Below, piece by piece: positions 14,404 through 20,981 of a stretch of DNA of 21,002 nt. The notes below the pieces were generated by a model. That model worked only from the letters and a program-made list of their open reading frames with translations. It ran no database searches and was not told where the DNA came from. Origin of the DNA: JAEZHK01 sp040768845 (lineage in GTDB: Bacteria > Bacillota > Clostridia > Christensenellales > Aristaeellaceae). The stretch covers positions 1 to 21,002 of the forward strand of contig JAXGME010000015.1 of assembly GCA_040768845.1 (NCBI GenBank), read 5' to 3'. The first letter of the stretch is position 1, and each line of letters opens with the position of its first letter. The position numbers and the translations under genes were made by a program.

Positions 14404-15342
14404 ATGGATACCGAACGGATGACCCTGGTTTCCGCGAGCGACGGGCTCACGCTGCACCTTCTCGCCGCCGTCCCGGAGCGCCCCAAGGGCGTTTTTGTGA
14501 TCGTCCACGGCATGGCCGAGCATAAGGAGCGCTACGTGCCGCTGATGGAATACCTGGCGGATCTGGGGTTTGCCTCGGTGATCCAGGACCTGCGCGGCCA
14601 CGGCGAGAGCGTCCGGAGCGCGGACGATCTGGGCTACTTCGGCACGGGCGGCATGGAGGCGCTGCTGGAGGATCTGCGTCAGGTGGTTGCCTACGCGCGG
14701 GGGCGCTGGCCGGGGCTTCCGCTGGCCATGCTGGGGCACAGCATGGGCTCTCTGATCGCCCGGTCGTACCTGAAGCGGTATCCGGATCTCTGCGCGCTGA
14801 TTCTCACGGGCTCGCCATCCTTTCAGGCGGCGATGGCGCCGGCAGGGCTTCTGATTTCCTGCGTCGGCCGCGCGAAGGGCGCCCGCCACCGCAGTGCGCT
14901 GATCGACAGGGCCTTCTTCGGAAGTTTCAACCGCGGCATCAAAAAGCCGACCTCCCGGTACGCCTGGCTCAACAGCGACGCGGCCGCCGTGGAAGTCTAC
15001 GACCGGGACCCGCTGTGCGGGTTTACGTTTACCGTGGACGGATTCGCCACGCTGCGGCGCCTGATGATGGACGCCTACAACCCGAACGGATGGGCGAAGC
15101 CGCCCCGGAGCGTCCCCATCCTGTTTTTGTCGGGGGGCGACGATCCCTGCATGATCAGCCGTGAGAAGCTGAACGAGGCCGCCAACCTGATGCGAAACGC
15201 CGGCTACGCCCATGTCCGGGTGAAGGTGTGCGACGGGCTGCGCCACGAAGTGCTGAACGAGCCGCGTCGGGACCAGGCATACGCCGAAATCGCGTCCTTT
15301 CTAACGGAGAGCGTGGATGCGGCCGAGCGCGCGAAGGGATAG
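14404..15342 (+). CDS. Alpha/beta hydrolase, monoacylglycerol lipase/lysophospholipase type
   Basis: The 312-residue protein belongs to the serine aminopeptidase S33/Hydrolase_4 group. It has the oxyanion-hole segment VIVHGMAEHKERY (about 35-47), the family motif DLRGHGES, the nucleophile elbow GHSMGS with S113, an acidic residue in GGDDP (D246 or D247) and the histidine H281 in LRHEVLNE. No signal peptide or membrane segment is visible, so it should be cytoplasmic. Family members hydrolyse monoacylglycerols or lysophospholipids, but the actual substrate cannot be read from the sequence. GAGAGGAAGG lies before the ATG. Terminators flank it on both sides, suggesting that it is transcribed alone; I found no clear promoter. 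Confidence 0.88.
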   Translation: MDTERMTLVSASDGLTLHLLAAVPERPKGVFVIVHGMAEHKERYVPLMEYLADLGFASVIQDLRGHGESVRSADDLGYFGTGGMEALLEDLRQVVAYARGRWPGLPLAMLGHSMGSLIARSYLKRYPDLCALILTGSPSFQAAMAPAGLLISCVGRAKGARHRSALIDRAFFGSFNRGIKKPTSRYAWLNSDAAAVEVYDRDPLCGFTFTVDGFATLRRLMMDAYNPNGWAKPPRSVPILFLSGGDDPCMISREKLNEAANLMRNAGYAHVRVKVCDGLRHEVLNEPRRDQAYAEIASFLTESVDAAERAKG

Positions 15343-15380
15343 ACCGCCCTCCGCCGGATCACAGTCCTTCTTTCGCGGTG

Positions 15381-15408
15381 CGCCGCCCTTTTCCGGGCGG
15401 CGTTTTTT
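15381..15408 (+). terminator. Terminator after the alpha/beta hydrolase gene
   Basis: CGCCGCCC (15381-15388) pairs with GGGCGGCG (15395-15402) around TTTTCC and is followed directly by six T residues, a textbook intrinsic terminator. It isolates sigG from upstream transcription. Confidence 0.92.
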
Positions 15409-15418
15409 GTCGCCGCGG

Positions 15419-15448
15419 GCATGAAAGCCAACCTCCCAGGCAATACTT
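15419..15448 (+). promoter_or_regulatory. Candidate sigma-F/sigma-G promoter of sigG
   Basis: GCATG at 15419-15423 resembles the GYATA -35 of forespore sigma factors. AATACTT at 15442-15448, 18 bases downstream, matches five of the seven positions of the sigma-G -10 CATACTA. The location between a strong terminator and the sigG ribosome binding site is right for a forespore promoter with autoregulation, but the match is imperfect. Confidence 0.4.
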
Positions 15449-15470
15449 TGGGTGCTGTGGAGGTGGCGAA

Positions 15471-16244
15471 ATGGCGATCAACAAAGTCGAAATCTGCGGA
15501 GTTGATACGAAAGCGTTGCCGGTTTTAAAAAACGAGCGGATGCGGGAATTGTTCCCGCAGGTGCACTCCGGCAACATTGAGGCCCGCCACGAATTCATAC
15601 AGGGGAATCTCCGGCTGGTGCTCAGCGTTATCCAGCGGTTTCACAACCGGGGAGAGAGCGTGGACGATCTGTTCCAGGTGGGATGCATCGGGCTGATGAA
15701 GGCGATGGACAACTTCGATACCAATCAGCCGGTGCGCTTTTCAACCTACGCGGTGCCGATGATCATCGGCGAGATCCGCAGATATCTGCGCGACAATAAC
15801 CCCATCCGGGTCAGCCGATCGCTGCGCGACACCGCCTACAAGGCGCTGAAGGCCCGGGACGCGCTGGCCGCCAGGCTGGGGCGCGACCCGACCATCGAGC
15901 AGATCGCTCGGGAGATGGAGGCCCGCGAGGAGGACGTGGTGTTCGCGCTGGAGGCGATTCAGGACCCCGTTTCGCTGCACGAACCGGTGTACCAGGACGG
16001 CGGCGACGCCATCTACATCATGGATCAGGTGCGGGACGACCGCGTCAGCGAAAACGACTGGGTGCGCTCGCTGTCCATCCGCCAGGCGCTGGAGCACCTG
16101 GGCGAGCGGGAGAGACGCATCATCTCCCAGCGATTCTTCGGCGGACGCACCCAGATGGAAGTGGCCGAGGAAATCGGCATCTCCCAGGCGCAGGTGTCCC
16201 GGCTGGAAAAGGCCGCGCTTCAGCAGATGAAAAAGTACATTTGA
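15471..16244 (+). CDS. sigG: RNA polymerase sporulation sigma factor SigG
   Basis: Sigma-G directs late forespore transcription, including spoIVB and spore-coat/SASP genes. The 257-residue protein opens with KVEICGVDTKALPVLKNERM, diagnostic of sigma-G rather than sigma-F or sigma-B. Region 2 (NLRLVLSVIQRF, VDDLFQVGCIGLMKAMDNFD, RFSTYAVPMIIGEIRRYLRD), region 3 and the region 4 helix-turn-helix (TQMEVAEEIGISQAQVSRLEKAAL) follow in order. GGAGGTGG lies well placed before the ATG. spoIIGA-sigE, which usually precedes sigG, is absent and replaced by a hydrolase gene. Downstream, ylmC and nrdR keep the order seen in many Clostridia, interrupted only by a reverse-strand hydrolase gene. Confidence 0.97.
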   Translation: MAINKVEICGVDTKALPVLKNERMRELFPQVHSGNIEARHEFIQGNLRLVLSVIQRFHNRGESVDDLFQVGCIGLMKAMDNFDTNQPVRFSTYAVPMIIGEIRRYLRDNNPIRVSRSLRDTAYKALKARDALAARLGRDPTIEQIAREMEAREEDVVFALEAIQDPVSLHEPVYQDGGDAIYIMDQVRDDRVSENDWVRSLSIRQALEHLGERERRIISQRFFGGRTQMEVAEEIGISQAQVSRLEKAALQQMKKYI

Positions 16245-16260
16245 CGCTTCCGAAAAATCA

Positions 16261-16285
16261 GGGGCGCGGGCGACACCCGCGCCCC
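16261..16285. terminator. Convergent terminator between sigG and the reverse hydrolase
   Basis: GGGGCGCGGG (16261-16270) pairs perfectly with CCCGCGCCCC (16276-16285) around CGACA. It lies 16 bases after the sigG stop and 3 bases beyond the reverse-strand gene. On the minus strand it is followed by TGATTTTTC, so it suits that gene best; on the plus strand the T-run is weak. Confidence 0.7.
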
Positions 16286-16288
16286 CCT

Positions 16289-17218
16289 TCATCCGTGGGC
16301 GTCAAAGAAATCGCAGATCGCCCGTTCGCACAGCGCCCTGTCCAGCACATAGCTTTCGCCGTGGCCGGCGCCCGGCACGATGAACATCCGCTTTTCGGAC
16401 GCGCAGGCTTCGTAGTTGGCCCGGGTCATGGCGACGGGCACGAATTTATCCGCATCGCCGTGAAAGAAGAGCACCGGAACCTTCGCCGCTTCAAGCGCCT
16501 CCAGCGTGGAGCAGTCCGCGGGATCGTATTTGGCAAAAAGCTTCAACAGCAGGCGCACGCCGCCCACCACCCAGCCGCCGCTGTGGGGAAACGTGGTCCT
16601 TTGCACGTGCCGCATGATTTCGATGGGCGAGGTGAACCCGCAGTCCGCGATGGCGCCGCGGACGTTCTCCGGCAGGTCCAGTCCCAGGGAGAGCAGCACG
16701 GTGGTCGCGCCCATCGACACCCCGTCCATGTAAATCGTGGCCTTCGGGAAGCGCTCCGCAAGGTACTGCGCCCAGCGCTGCAGATCGTACCGCTCGAGGG
16801 CGCCAAAGCCGATGTAGCGGCCCTCGCTCTCGCCCGAGGCCCGCTGGTCGATCAGCAGCACGCCGCAGCCCATCCCCCTGTAAAAGCGGACCACCGACGG
16901 AAAGTCCCACAGCGCGGCCGAGCGGTACCCATGGGCCAGCAGCAGGATCCGCGCGTCGTCCGGTTCCGCCAGCAGCTTGGCGCGCAGCGTCAGGCCATCA
17001 AAGCTTTCGATGGAAACGCGCTCCAGCGGCTGCCCCAGAAGCCATTCCCGATCGAGAGCCATGTTTTTCATGTGCTCCCGGAAGGCTTCGTTGTCCGGCA
17101 TCAGGTTTGGGAAGGACGCCTTTCGGGTGCGGACGGCCGCCAGCCGAAAAAAATACAGCGCAATCAGCGCCAGAATCAGAAGCGTGGCCGCCACGAGAAC
17201 CATCCACACGGGAATCAT
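16289..17218 (-). CDS. Membrane-anchored alpha/beta hydrolase
   Basis: The product (310 residues from the ATG at 17218) starts with one hydrophobic membrane segment (about 5-25), followed by RTRK and an alpha/beta hydrolase domain. Motifs are LLLAHGYRSA (oxyanion region), LLIDQRASGESEG, the nucleophile elbow GVSMGAT, HGDADKFVP with the acidic residue, and GAGHGESYV with the histidine. It resembles the uncharacterised YqkD/prolyl-oligopeptidase-like hydrolases, and the substrate is unknown. TTG at 17230 is an alternative start; the AGGAAGGGG stretch between the two codons is rather close to the ATG, so the exact start is uncertain. It is the only protein gene of the conserved part on the minus strand, and it has its own consensus promoter. 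Confidence 0.87.
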   Translation of the reverse strand: MIPVWMVLVAATLLILALIALYFFRLAAVRTRKASFPNLMPDNEAFREHMKNMALDREWLLGQPLERVSIESFDGLTLRAKLLAEPDDARILLLAHGYRSAALWDFPSVVRFYRGMGCGVLLIDQRASGESEGRYIGFGALERYDLQRWAQYLAERFPKATIYMDGVSMGATTVLLSLGLDLPENVRGAIADCGFTSPIEIMRHVQRTTFPHSGGWVVGGVRLLLKLFAKYDPADCSTLEALEAAKVPVLFFHGDADKFVPVAMTRANYEACASEKRMFIVPGAGHGESYVLDRALCERAICDFFDAHG

Positions 17219-17298
17219 CCCCTTCCTCAAAGTGCTGCACGCGGGGGAACAGCTCCGGAATAGTATGTTCAGAACCCGGCCAGGGCCCTCATATTCCG

Positions 17299-17327
17299 AT
17301 TATAGACGGCGAAAAACCGGCTGTCAA
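17299..17327 (-). promoter_or_regulatory. Consensus sigma-A promoter of the reverse hydrolase gene
   Basis: On the minus strand a perfect TTGACA (17322-17327) and a perfect TATAAT (17299-17304) are separated by exactly 17 bases. The start would be near 17292, giving a leader of about 75 bases. An exact match to both hexamers suggests strong vegetative expression. Confidence 0.88.
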
Positions 17328-17380
17328 GTTTCGTAAAGCTTCGCGCTGACGCCGCATAGGATGAACGGGGAGGGAGAACC

Positions 17381-17635
17381 ATGAGCTTTTCCGAGCTGAA
17401 GCAAAAGGAAGTCATCAACGTGCGCGACGGACGGCGGCTGGGGCGGCCGATCGACCTGATCCTCAACGAGCGCGCCTGCGCGGAGGCCCTGGTCGTGCCT
17501 GAGGACTGCGGGTTCTGGGGTTTTATCCGGCCCGACCGGGACGGATTCGTCATCCCCTGGGGCCGAATCCGCTGCATCGGGGATGACGTCATCCTCGTCG
17601 AATTGGATGAAAAGGGTATGATCGGCGGCCAATAA
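17381..17635 (+). CDS. ylmC: YlmC/YmxH family PRC-barrel sporulation protein
   Basis: This 84-residue protein is a single PRC-barrel domain (MSFSELKQKEVINVRDGRRLGRPIDLIL...) and ends in IRCIGDDVILVEL. That architecture defines the YlmC/YmxH family. These genes sit next to sigG in Bacillus and Clostridia and are associated with sporulation, but their molecular role is not established. GGGAGGGAG lies before the ATG. The gene lies between the divergent hydrolase promoter and nrdR, and its end is about 90 bases before the nrdR start. I could not identify its own promoter with confidence. Confidence 0.9.
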   Translation: MSFSELKQKEVINVRDGRRLGRPIDLILNERACAEALVVPEDCGFWGFIRPDRDGFVIPWGRIRCIGDDVILVELDEKGMIGGQ

Positions 17636-17667
17636 GCCGAAATGTTAAGAAAAAATCGCTCACCCCC

Positions 17668-17696
17668 TAGACTAGACGCTATATGTTGTGTATAAT
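17668..17696 (+). promoter_or_regulatory. Sigma-A promoter of nrdR
   Basis: TATAAT at 17691-17696 is perfect. The -35 candidate TAGACT (17668-17673), 17 bases upstream, matches four of six positions. The predicted start is near 17703, leaving a leader of about 25 bases to the GTG. Confidence 0.7.
17676..17691 (+). promoter_or_regulatory. NrdR box in the nrdR promoter
   Basis: ACGCTATATGTTGTGT agrees with the NrdR operator pattern ACACTATATATTGTGT at 14 of 16 positions. It fills the spacer between -35 and -10, where a bound repressor would block RNA polymerase. A weaker half-conserved copy (10 of 16) starts at 17707, 31 bp downstream, a spacing consistent with the tandem boxes used by NrdR. 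Confidence 0.7.
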
Positions 17697-17727
17697 AGAG
17701 GCGTCGAAACCATAGGGGGTGTTTGCG

Positions 17728-18192
17728 GTGAAATGCATTTACTGCAACTGTACGGAGAGCCGCGTCATCGATTCCAGGCAGACCGAGGACAATTCCGCCA
17801 TCCGGCGCAGGCGGGAGTGCGAGGGCTGCGGGCGCCGCTTCACGACCTATGAAAAAATCGACACCGTGCCGCTGATGGTGATCAAAAAGGACAAAAGCCG
17901 CCAACCCTTTGATTCTTCCAAGCTGCGCTCGGGCATAATCAAGGCGTGCGAAAAGCGCCCCGTGTCGCTGGGGGAGATTGACAAGCTGGTGCGCGAAATC
18001 GAAATGAAGGCGTACAACAGCTTCGATCAGGAGATCACGAGCCAGGCGATCGGAGAACTGGTGATGGAAGGGCTGAAAAAGCTGGACGAGGTGGCGTATG
18101 TGCGCTTCGCGTCGGTCTACCGCCAGTTCAGGGACATCCAAACCTTCATGGACGAGCTCAACAAATTGCTTTCCGATAAGGAATTCGGATGA
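17728..18192 (+). CDS. nrdR: Transcriptional repressor NrdR
   Basis: NrdR senses (d)ATP through an ATP-cone and represses ribonucleotide reductase operons by binding paired NrdR boxes. The 154-residue product has the zinc ribbon with C3/C6 and C31/C34 (MKCIYC ... CEGCGRRFTTYE). The ATP-cone follows (about 49-139), with VIKKDKSRQPFDSSKLRSGI, EITSQAIGELVMEGLKKLDEVAYVRFASVYRQF. I chose the GTG at 17728, which has GGGGG about 8 bases before it and gives the standard N-terminus; an in-frame GTG at 17719 overlaps that site. Its promoter contains an NrdR box, which suggests autoregulation. No ribonucleotide reductase gene is in the window. A GC-rich hairpin (18196-18210) follows the stop codon. Confidence 0.95.
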   Translation: MKCIYCNCTESRVIDSRQTEDNSAIRRRRECEGCGRRFTTYEKIDTVPLMVIKKDKSRQPFDSSKLRSGIIKACEKRPVSLGEIDKLVREIEMKAYNSFDQEITSQAIGELVMEGLKKLDEVAYVRFASVYRQFRDIQTFMDELNKLLSDKEFG

Positions 18193-18195
18193 GCG

Positions 18196-18210
18196 CCGGC
18201 CGGCGGCCGG
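18196..18210. repeat. GC-rich hairpin between nrdR and the response regulator
   Basis: CCGGCC and GGCCGG form a 6-bp stem around GGC just after the nrdR stop codon. No T-run follows, so it is unlikely to be a full terminator. Confidence 0.5.
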
Positions 18211-18250
18211 AAGGATTGTGACCGACTATTCTTAATAAGGAGAGACGCAT

Positions 18251-18952
18251 ATGGCAAACGAATTGATTCTCGCTGTCGACGACGAGGCGCATATCCTGGA
18301 GCTGCTTTCGTTCAACCTTGAAGCATCGGGCTATCGCGTCGTAACCGCCGCCACCGGCGAGGACGCGCTGGTCGTGTGCGCGCACGAGCGTCCGGCGCTG
18401 GTGCTTCTGGACATCATGCTCCCTGGCATTGACGGCATGGAGGTCTGCCGCCGGCTCAAGGGTGCGCCGACCACGGCCGATATCCCGATCATCATGCTGA
18501 CCGCCAAGGGCGACGAGGTGGACAAGATCCTGGGTCTCGAGCTGGGCGCGGACGATTACATTACCAAGCCCTTCAGCGTGCGCGAGCTGATCGCCCGCGT
18601 CAAGGCGCTTTTGCGCCGCGCCGCACCGCAAAACGAGGAGGAAGGCATCCTGCACGTCGGCGGGCTCACCATCGACGTGGGCAATTACGAGGCCTTCCGA
18701 AACGGCGAGAAGCTTTCGCTGACGCTGAAGGAGTTTGAGCTTCTGAAGCTCTTGGTCATCAGCCGCGGCAAGGTGCTCACGCGCGACTTCCTGCTGGACC
18801 GCATCTGGGGCTACGAGTTTTACGGTGAAACCCGGACGGTCGACGTGCACATCCGGCACATCCGGCAGAAGCTCGGGGATGACGCCCACTATATCGAAAC
18901 CATTCGCGGCGTCGGGTACAAGTTCAACGACCGTCAGGAGAACCGGCTGTAG
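18251..18952 (+). CDS. OmpR/PhoP-family response regulator
   Basis: The 233-residue protein is a two-domain DNA-binding regulator. The receiver (about 4-120) has the acidic pair D10-D11, phosphoacceptor D54 (LLDIMLPGIDG), T84 and K106 (YITKPF). The winged-helix domain (about 133-228) includes LTLKEFELLKLLVISRGKVLTRDFLLDRIWG, TRTVDVHIRHIRQKLGDD and the C-terminal ETIRGVGYKF hairpin. AAGGAG lies before the ATG. The partner kinase gene starts 28 bases downstream. The pair resembles PhoP/PhoR (phosphate starvation) most, but WalR-like and ResD-like regulators share this architecture, so the signal is not assigned. Confidence 0.93.
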   Translation: MANELILAVDDEAHILELLSFNLEASGYRVVTAATGEDALVVCAHERPALVLLDIMLPGIDGMEVCRRLKGAPTTADIPIIMLTAKGDEVDKILGLELGADDYITKPFSVRELIARVKALLRRAAPQNEEEGILHVGGLTIDVGNYEAFRNGEKLSLTLKEFELLKLLVISRGKVLTRDFLLDRIWGYEFYGETRTVDVHIRHIRQKLGDDAHYIETIRGVGYKFNDRQENRL

Positions 18953-18956
18953 GTTC

Positions 18957-18970
18957 CCGGCGGCCGCCGG
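18957..18970. repeat. GC palindrome at the kinase ribosome binding site
   Basis: CCGGCGGCCGCCGG is a perfect 14-bp palindrome whose last two bases belong to the GGAGG site of the kinase gene. It could lower kinase translation relative to the regulator. It shares CCGGCGGCCG with the hairpin in the gap before the regulator gene. Confidence 0.5.
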
Positions 18971-18979
18971 AGGCAACGC

Positions 18980-20779
18980 ATGAAGCGAAAGGTTGCCCTG
19001 ATCGCGACCTTACTGAATCTTACCCTTTGCGCCGTTTTCCTGTTGGTGAGCGCCAACACGGCGCGCGGCTCCATGGACGCGGCAACATCGGAGGAATTGA
19101 CGCGCATCTGCCTTTCTTCCGCCGTGAAGGCGGAGGAATGGCCGGCGGACGGCGATGCCTCCGGTTTGGTTCGCGAAATCGCCCTGGCGACCGGCGCGGA
19201 CGCGGCGCTGTACACCGCCGAGGGCGCTTCCGCCTACGCAACCGACGCCTTTTTGTCGCGGACGTTTTCCGCGGGGGACCGCACGGTGGTGCCGGGCGAG
19301 GCCACCGTTTTCCGCGCGAAGAATTTGCGCGGGACATGGATGATCTCCGCGGCGACGCGCCTTTCGGGCGGCGAGATCCTGACGGTTTCCCGCGAAGCCG
19401 CGTCACTGGGCACGGCGGTGGGGGGGCGGATGTGGCTGATGGTGCTGCTGGCGCTGGCGGTGGCCACGTTCAGCTTTCTGGCCTTTCAGACATCCATTGA
19501 CCGCACGGATGGCTTCATCCGCAAGGTGCTTTCCGTTCTGACGAGCTTCTCGGAGGGCCGTTTTGATACGCGCATCACCGGCGTTGCCGGGGATTCGGTG
19601 GAGGAAACCGCCCGGTTTAACGAGGTGCTCTCCCGGATCCAGGACTCCGTCTACAAGAACAAGGCCCGCAACCAGGCGCTGTCGACCGTCATGAATTACA
19701 TGCAAAATGGCATTCTGGCGGTGGATGAGAAGCTCAACGTGATCCTGGTGACGCCCAGCGCCAAGAAACTGCTGGGCATTGTCGGCAGCATCGATGACCC
19801 CGTGCCCCTCAACCAGGCTTCCCGCGATGTCAAGCTGGACGCCGCTTTCCGGGAGGCGATGGGACAGGACGGCGTGTACACCACCGAGGTGGCGGTGCGC
19901 ACTGGCATGGGCCGCGCGCACATGCCCGTGCGGCTTTACATGACGCCGATGACCAAGGACGGCGCGGTGGTGGGCGCGGTGGCGCTGGTGGAGGACATTA
20001 CCGAGCTCAGGCGCCTCGAACAGGTGCGCACCGACTTTGCCGCAAACGTATCCCACGAGCTCAAGACGCCGCTGACCAGCATCAAGGGCTTTGTGGAAAC
20101 GCTGCAAAACGGCGCCATTGCAAACCCCGAAACCGCCCAGAAGTTCCTCAAGATCATCATGCTGGAGGCAGACCGGCTCACCCGGCTGATCAACGACATT
20201 CTGTCCATCTCAAAGCTGGAATCCGGCGCCGACAACCCGCCCAGGGAATCCATCCGGCTGGACAAGATGGCCCATGAGATTTCCGAGATGCTGTCCATCC
20301 TGGCGTCGGAAAAGGATGTGACCATCCGCTCCCGCGAAAACGCGGAACCGAGTTACGTCTACGGAAACCCCGACCAGATGGAGCAGATGCTCATCAACCT
20401 GATCGAAAACGCCATCAAGTACAACAGGCACGGCGGCTCCGTCAACGTGTCGGTTTTCAACAACGAAAAGACGGTCAATCTGCTCATCTCCGACACCGGC
20501 ATCGGCATTCCGGAGGAGCACCTGCCCCGGCTTTTCGAGCGGTTTTACCGTGTGGACAAGGGCCGCTCCCGGTCGATGGGCGGCACGGGGCTGGGGCTGG
20601 CCATCGTCAAGCACATCGCCAGCAACATGGGCGCGATGATCGAGGTGCACTCCAAGTTCGGCGAGGGCACGGAGTTTCTGATCACCTTTCCCAGCGCCCG
20701 TCCGCCGGAGAAGGGGAAAACGCGCGACCAGGGTCCGGATGGGGACGAGCCGGACGACGCCCGGGACGATGCGCCGTAA
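18980..20779 (+). CDS. PhoR/WalK-type sensor histidine kinase
   Basis: The 599-residue protein is the likely partner of the preceding regulator. Domains in order are a first membrane segment (about 5-25), an extracytoplasmic sensor of about 120 residues, a second membrane segment (about 152-172), HAMP (about 173-230), PAS (about 237-345), and HisKA with the phosphorylated H359 in NVSHELKTPL. The HATPase domain has the N box LINLIENAIKYN, ISDTGIGIPEEHLPRLFERFYRVD and GGTGLGLAIVKHI. A charged tail of about 25 residues (EKGKTRDQGPDGDEPDDARDD) follows and looks disordered. The layout matches PhoR of Gram-positive bacteria. GGAGG lies before the ATG and touches a GC palindrome (18957-18970). No phosphate transport genes are visible. 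Confidence 0.93.
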   Translation: MKRKVALIATLLNLTLCAVFLLVSANTARGSMDAATSEELTRICLSSAVKAEEWPADGDASGLVREIALATGADAALYTAEGASAYATDAFLSRTFSAGDRTVVPGEATVFRAKNLRGTWMISAATRLSGGEILTVSREAASLGTAVGGRMWLMVLLALAVATFSFLAFQTSIDRTDGFIRKVLSVLTSFSEGRFDTRITGVAGDSVEETARFNEVLSRIQDSVYKNKARNQALSTVMNYMQNGILAVDEKLNVILVTPSAKKLLGIVGSIDDPVPLNQASRDVKLDAAFREAMGQDGVYTTEVAVRTGMGRAHMPVRLYMTPMTKDGAVVGAVALVEDITELRRLEQVRTDFAANVSHELKTPLTSIKGFVETLQNGAIANPETAQKFLKIIMLEADRLTRLINDILSISKLESGADNPPRESIRLDKMAHEISEMLSILASEKDVTIRSRENAEPSYVYGNPDQMEQMLINLIENAIKYNRHGGSVNVSVFNNEKTVNLLISDTGIGIPEEHLPRLFERFYRVDKGRSRSMGGTGLGLAIVKHIASNMGAMIEVHSKFGEGTEFLITFPSARPPEKGKTRDQGPDGDEPDDARDDAP

Positions 20780-20801
20780 AAGCCCCTCACCCTTTTATCA
20801 A

Positions 20802-20813
20802 GCTGCGCGCAGC
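20802..20813. repeat. 12-bp palindrome after the kinase gene
   Basis: GCTGCGCGCAGC is a perfect 12-bp palindrome 22 bases after the kinase stop. It is the first of a series of inverted repeats that fills the rest of the window; no T-run follows. Confidence 0.4.
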
Positions 20814-20834
20814 CGGAAGCCAAGACGTTTCCGT

Positions 20835-20872
20835 CGCAGGGCATCAAAAAACCCTGCGAGGTTTTTTGATGC
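20835..20872. terminator. Two mutually exclusive hairpins, terminator-like
   Basis: Hairpin A pairs CGCAGGG (20835-20841) with CCCTGCG (20852-20858); three bases later comes TTTTTT, which makes it an intrinsic terminator for the kinase operon. Hairpin B pairs GCATCAAAAAACC (20841-20853) with GGTTTTTTGATGC (20860-20872), 13 perfect base pairs. B uses part of both arms of A and consumes the T-run, so the two cannot form together. Confidence 0.7.
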
Positions 20873-20888
20873 GAAGGAAAGTGACTGC

Positions 20889-20926
20889 GCACACCTGAAA
20901 TCCCTCGGGATTTCCGGGCGGTGTGC
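20889..20926. repeat. Compound stem-loop
   Basis: GCACACC (20889-20895) pairs with GGTGTGC (20920-20926) and encloses a second stem, GAAATCCC (20897-20904) with GGGATTTC (20907-20914). The two stems stack with only a few unpaired bases. No coding frame or T-run accompanies it. Confidence 0.55.
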
Positions 20927-20943
20927 TGACGTATGGTGTTGTT

Positions 20944-20973
20944 TGGTCCATCAGTGCGCGCACTGATGGACCA
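20944..20973. repeat. Perfect 30-bp palindrome
   Basis: The left arm TGGTCCATCAGTGCG (20944-20958) is the exact reverse complement of the right arm (20959-20973), with no spacer. It may be a binding site for a dimeric protein, a cruciform-forming site or part of a structured RNA. It has no following T-run, so it is not a standard terminator. Confidence 0.7.
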
Positions 20974-20981
20974 CTCGCGTT

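Larger units (their letters stand above)
17661..17721. repeat. Nested inverted repeat flanking the nrdR promoter
   Basis: CACCCCCTA at 17661-17669 is matched perfectly by TAGGGGGTG at 17713-17721, and inside these GACGC (17675-17679) faces GCGTC (17701-17705). The promoter and the NrdR box lie between the arms. The right arm contains the nrdR ribosome binding site, so a read-through transcript from ylmC would sequester it, whereas a transcript from the nrdR promoter lacks the left arm. Confidence 0.55.

Noticed and set aside
17250..17275. Exact CATACTA (sigma-G -10) on the minus strand before the reverse hydrolase gene
   Set aside because: No matching -35 lies 17-18 bases upstream, and a perfect sigma-A promoter nearby explains expression.
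20739..20966. 75-residue plus-strand frame after the kinase gene
   Set aside because: It begins inside the kinase gene, crosses the hairpin cluster, and has arginine-rich random-looking composition without a domain.
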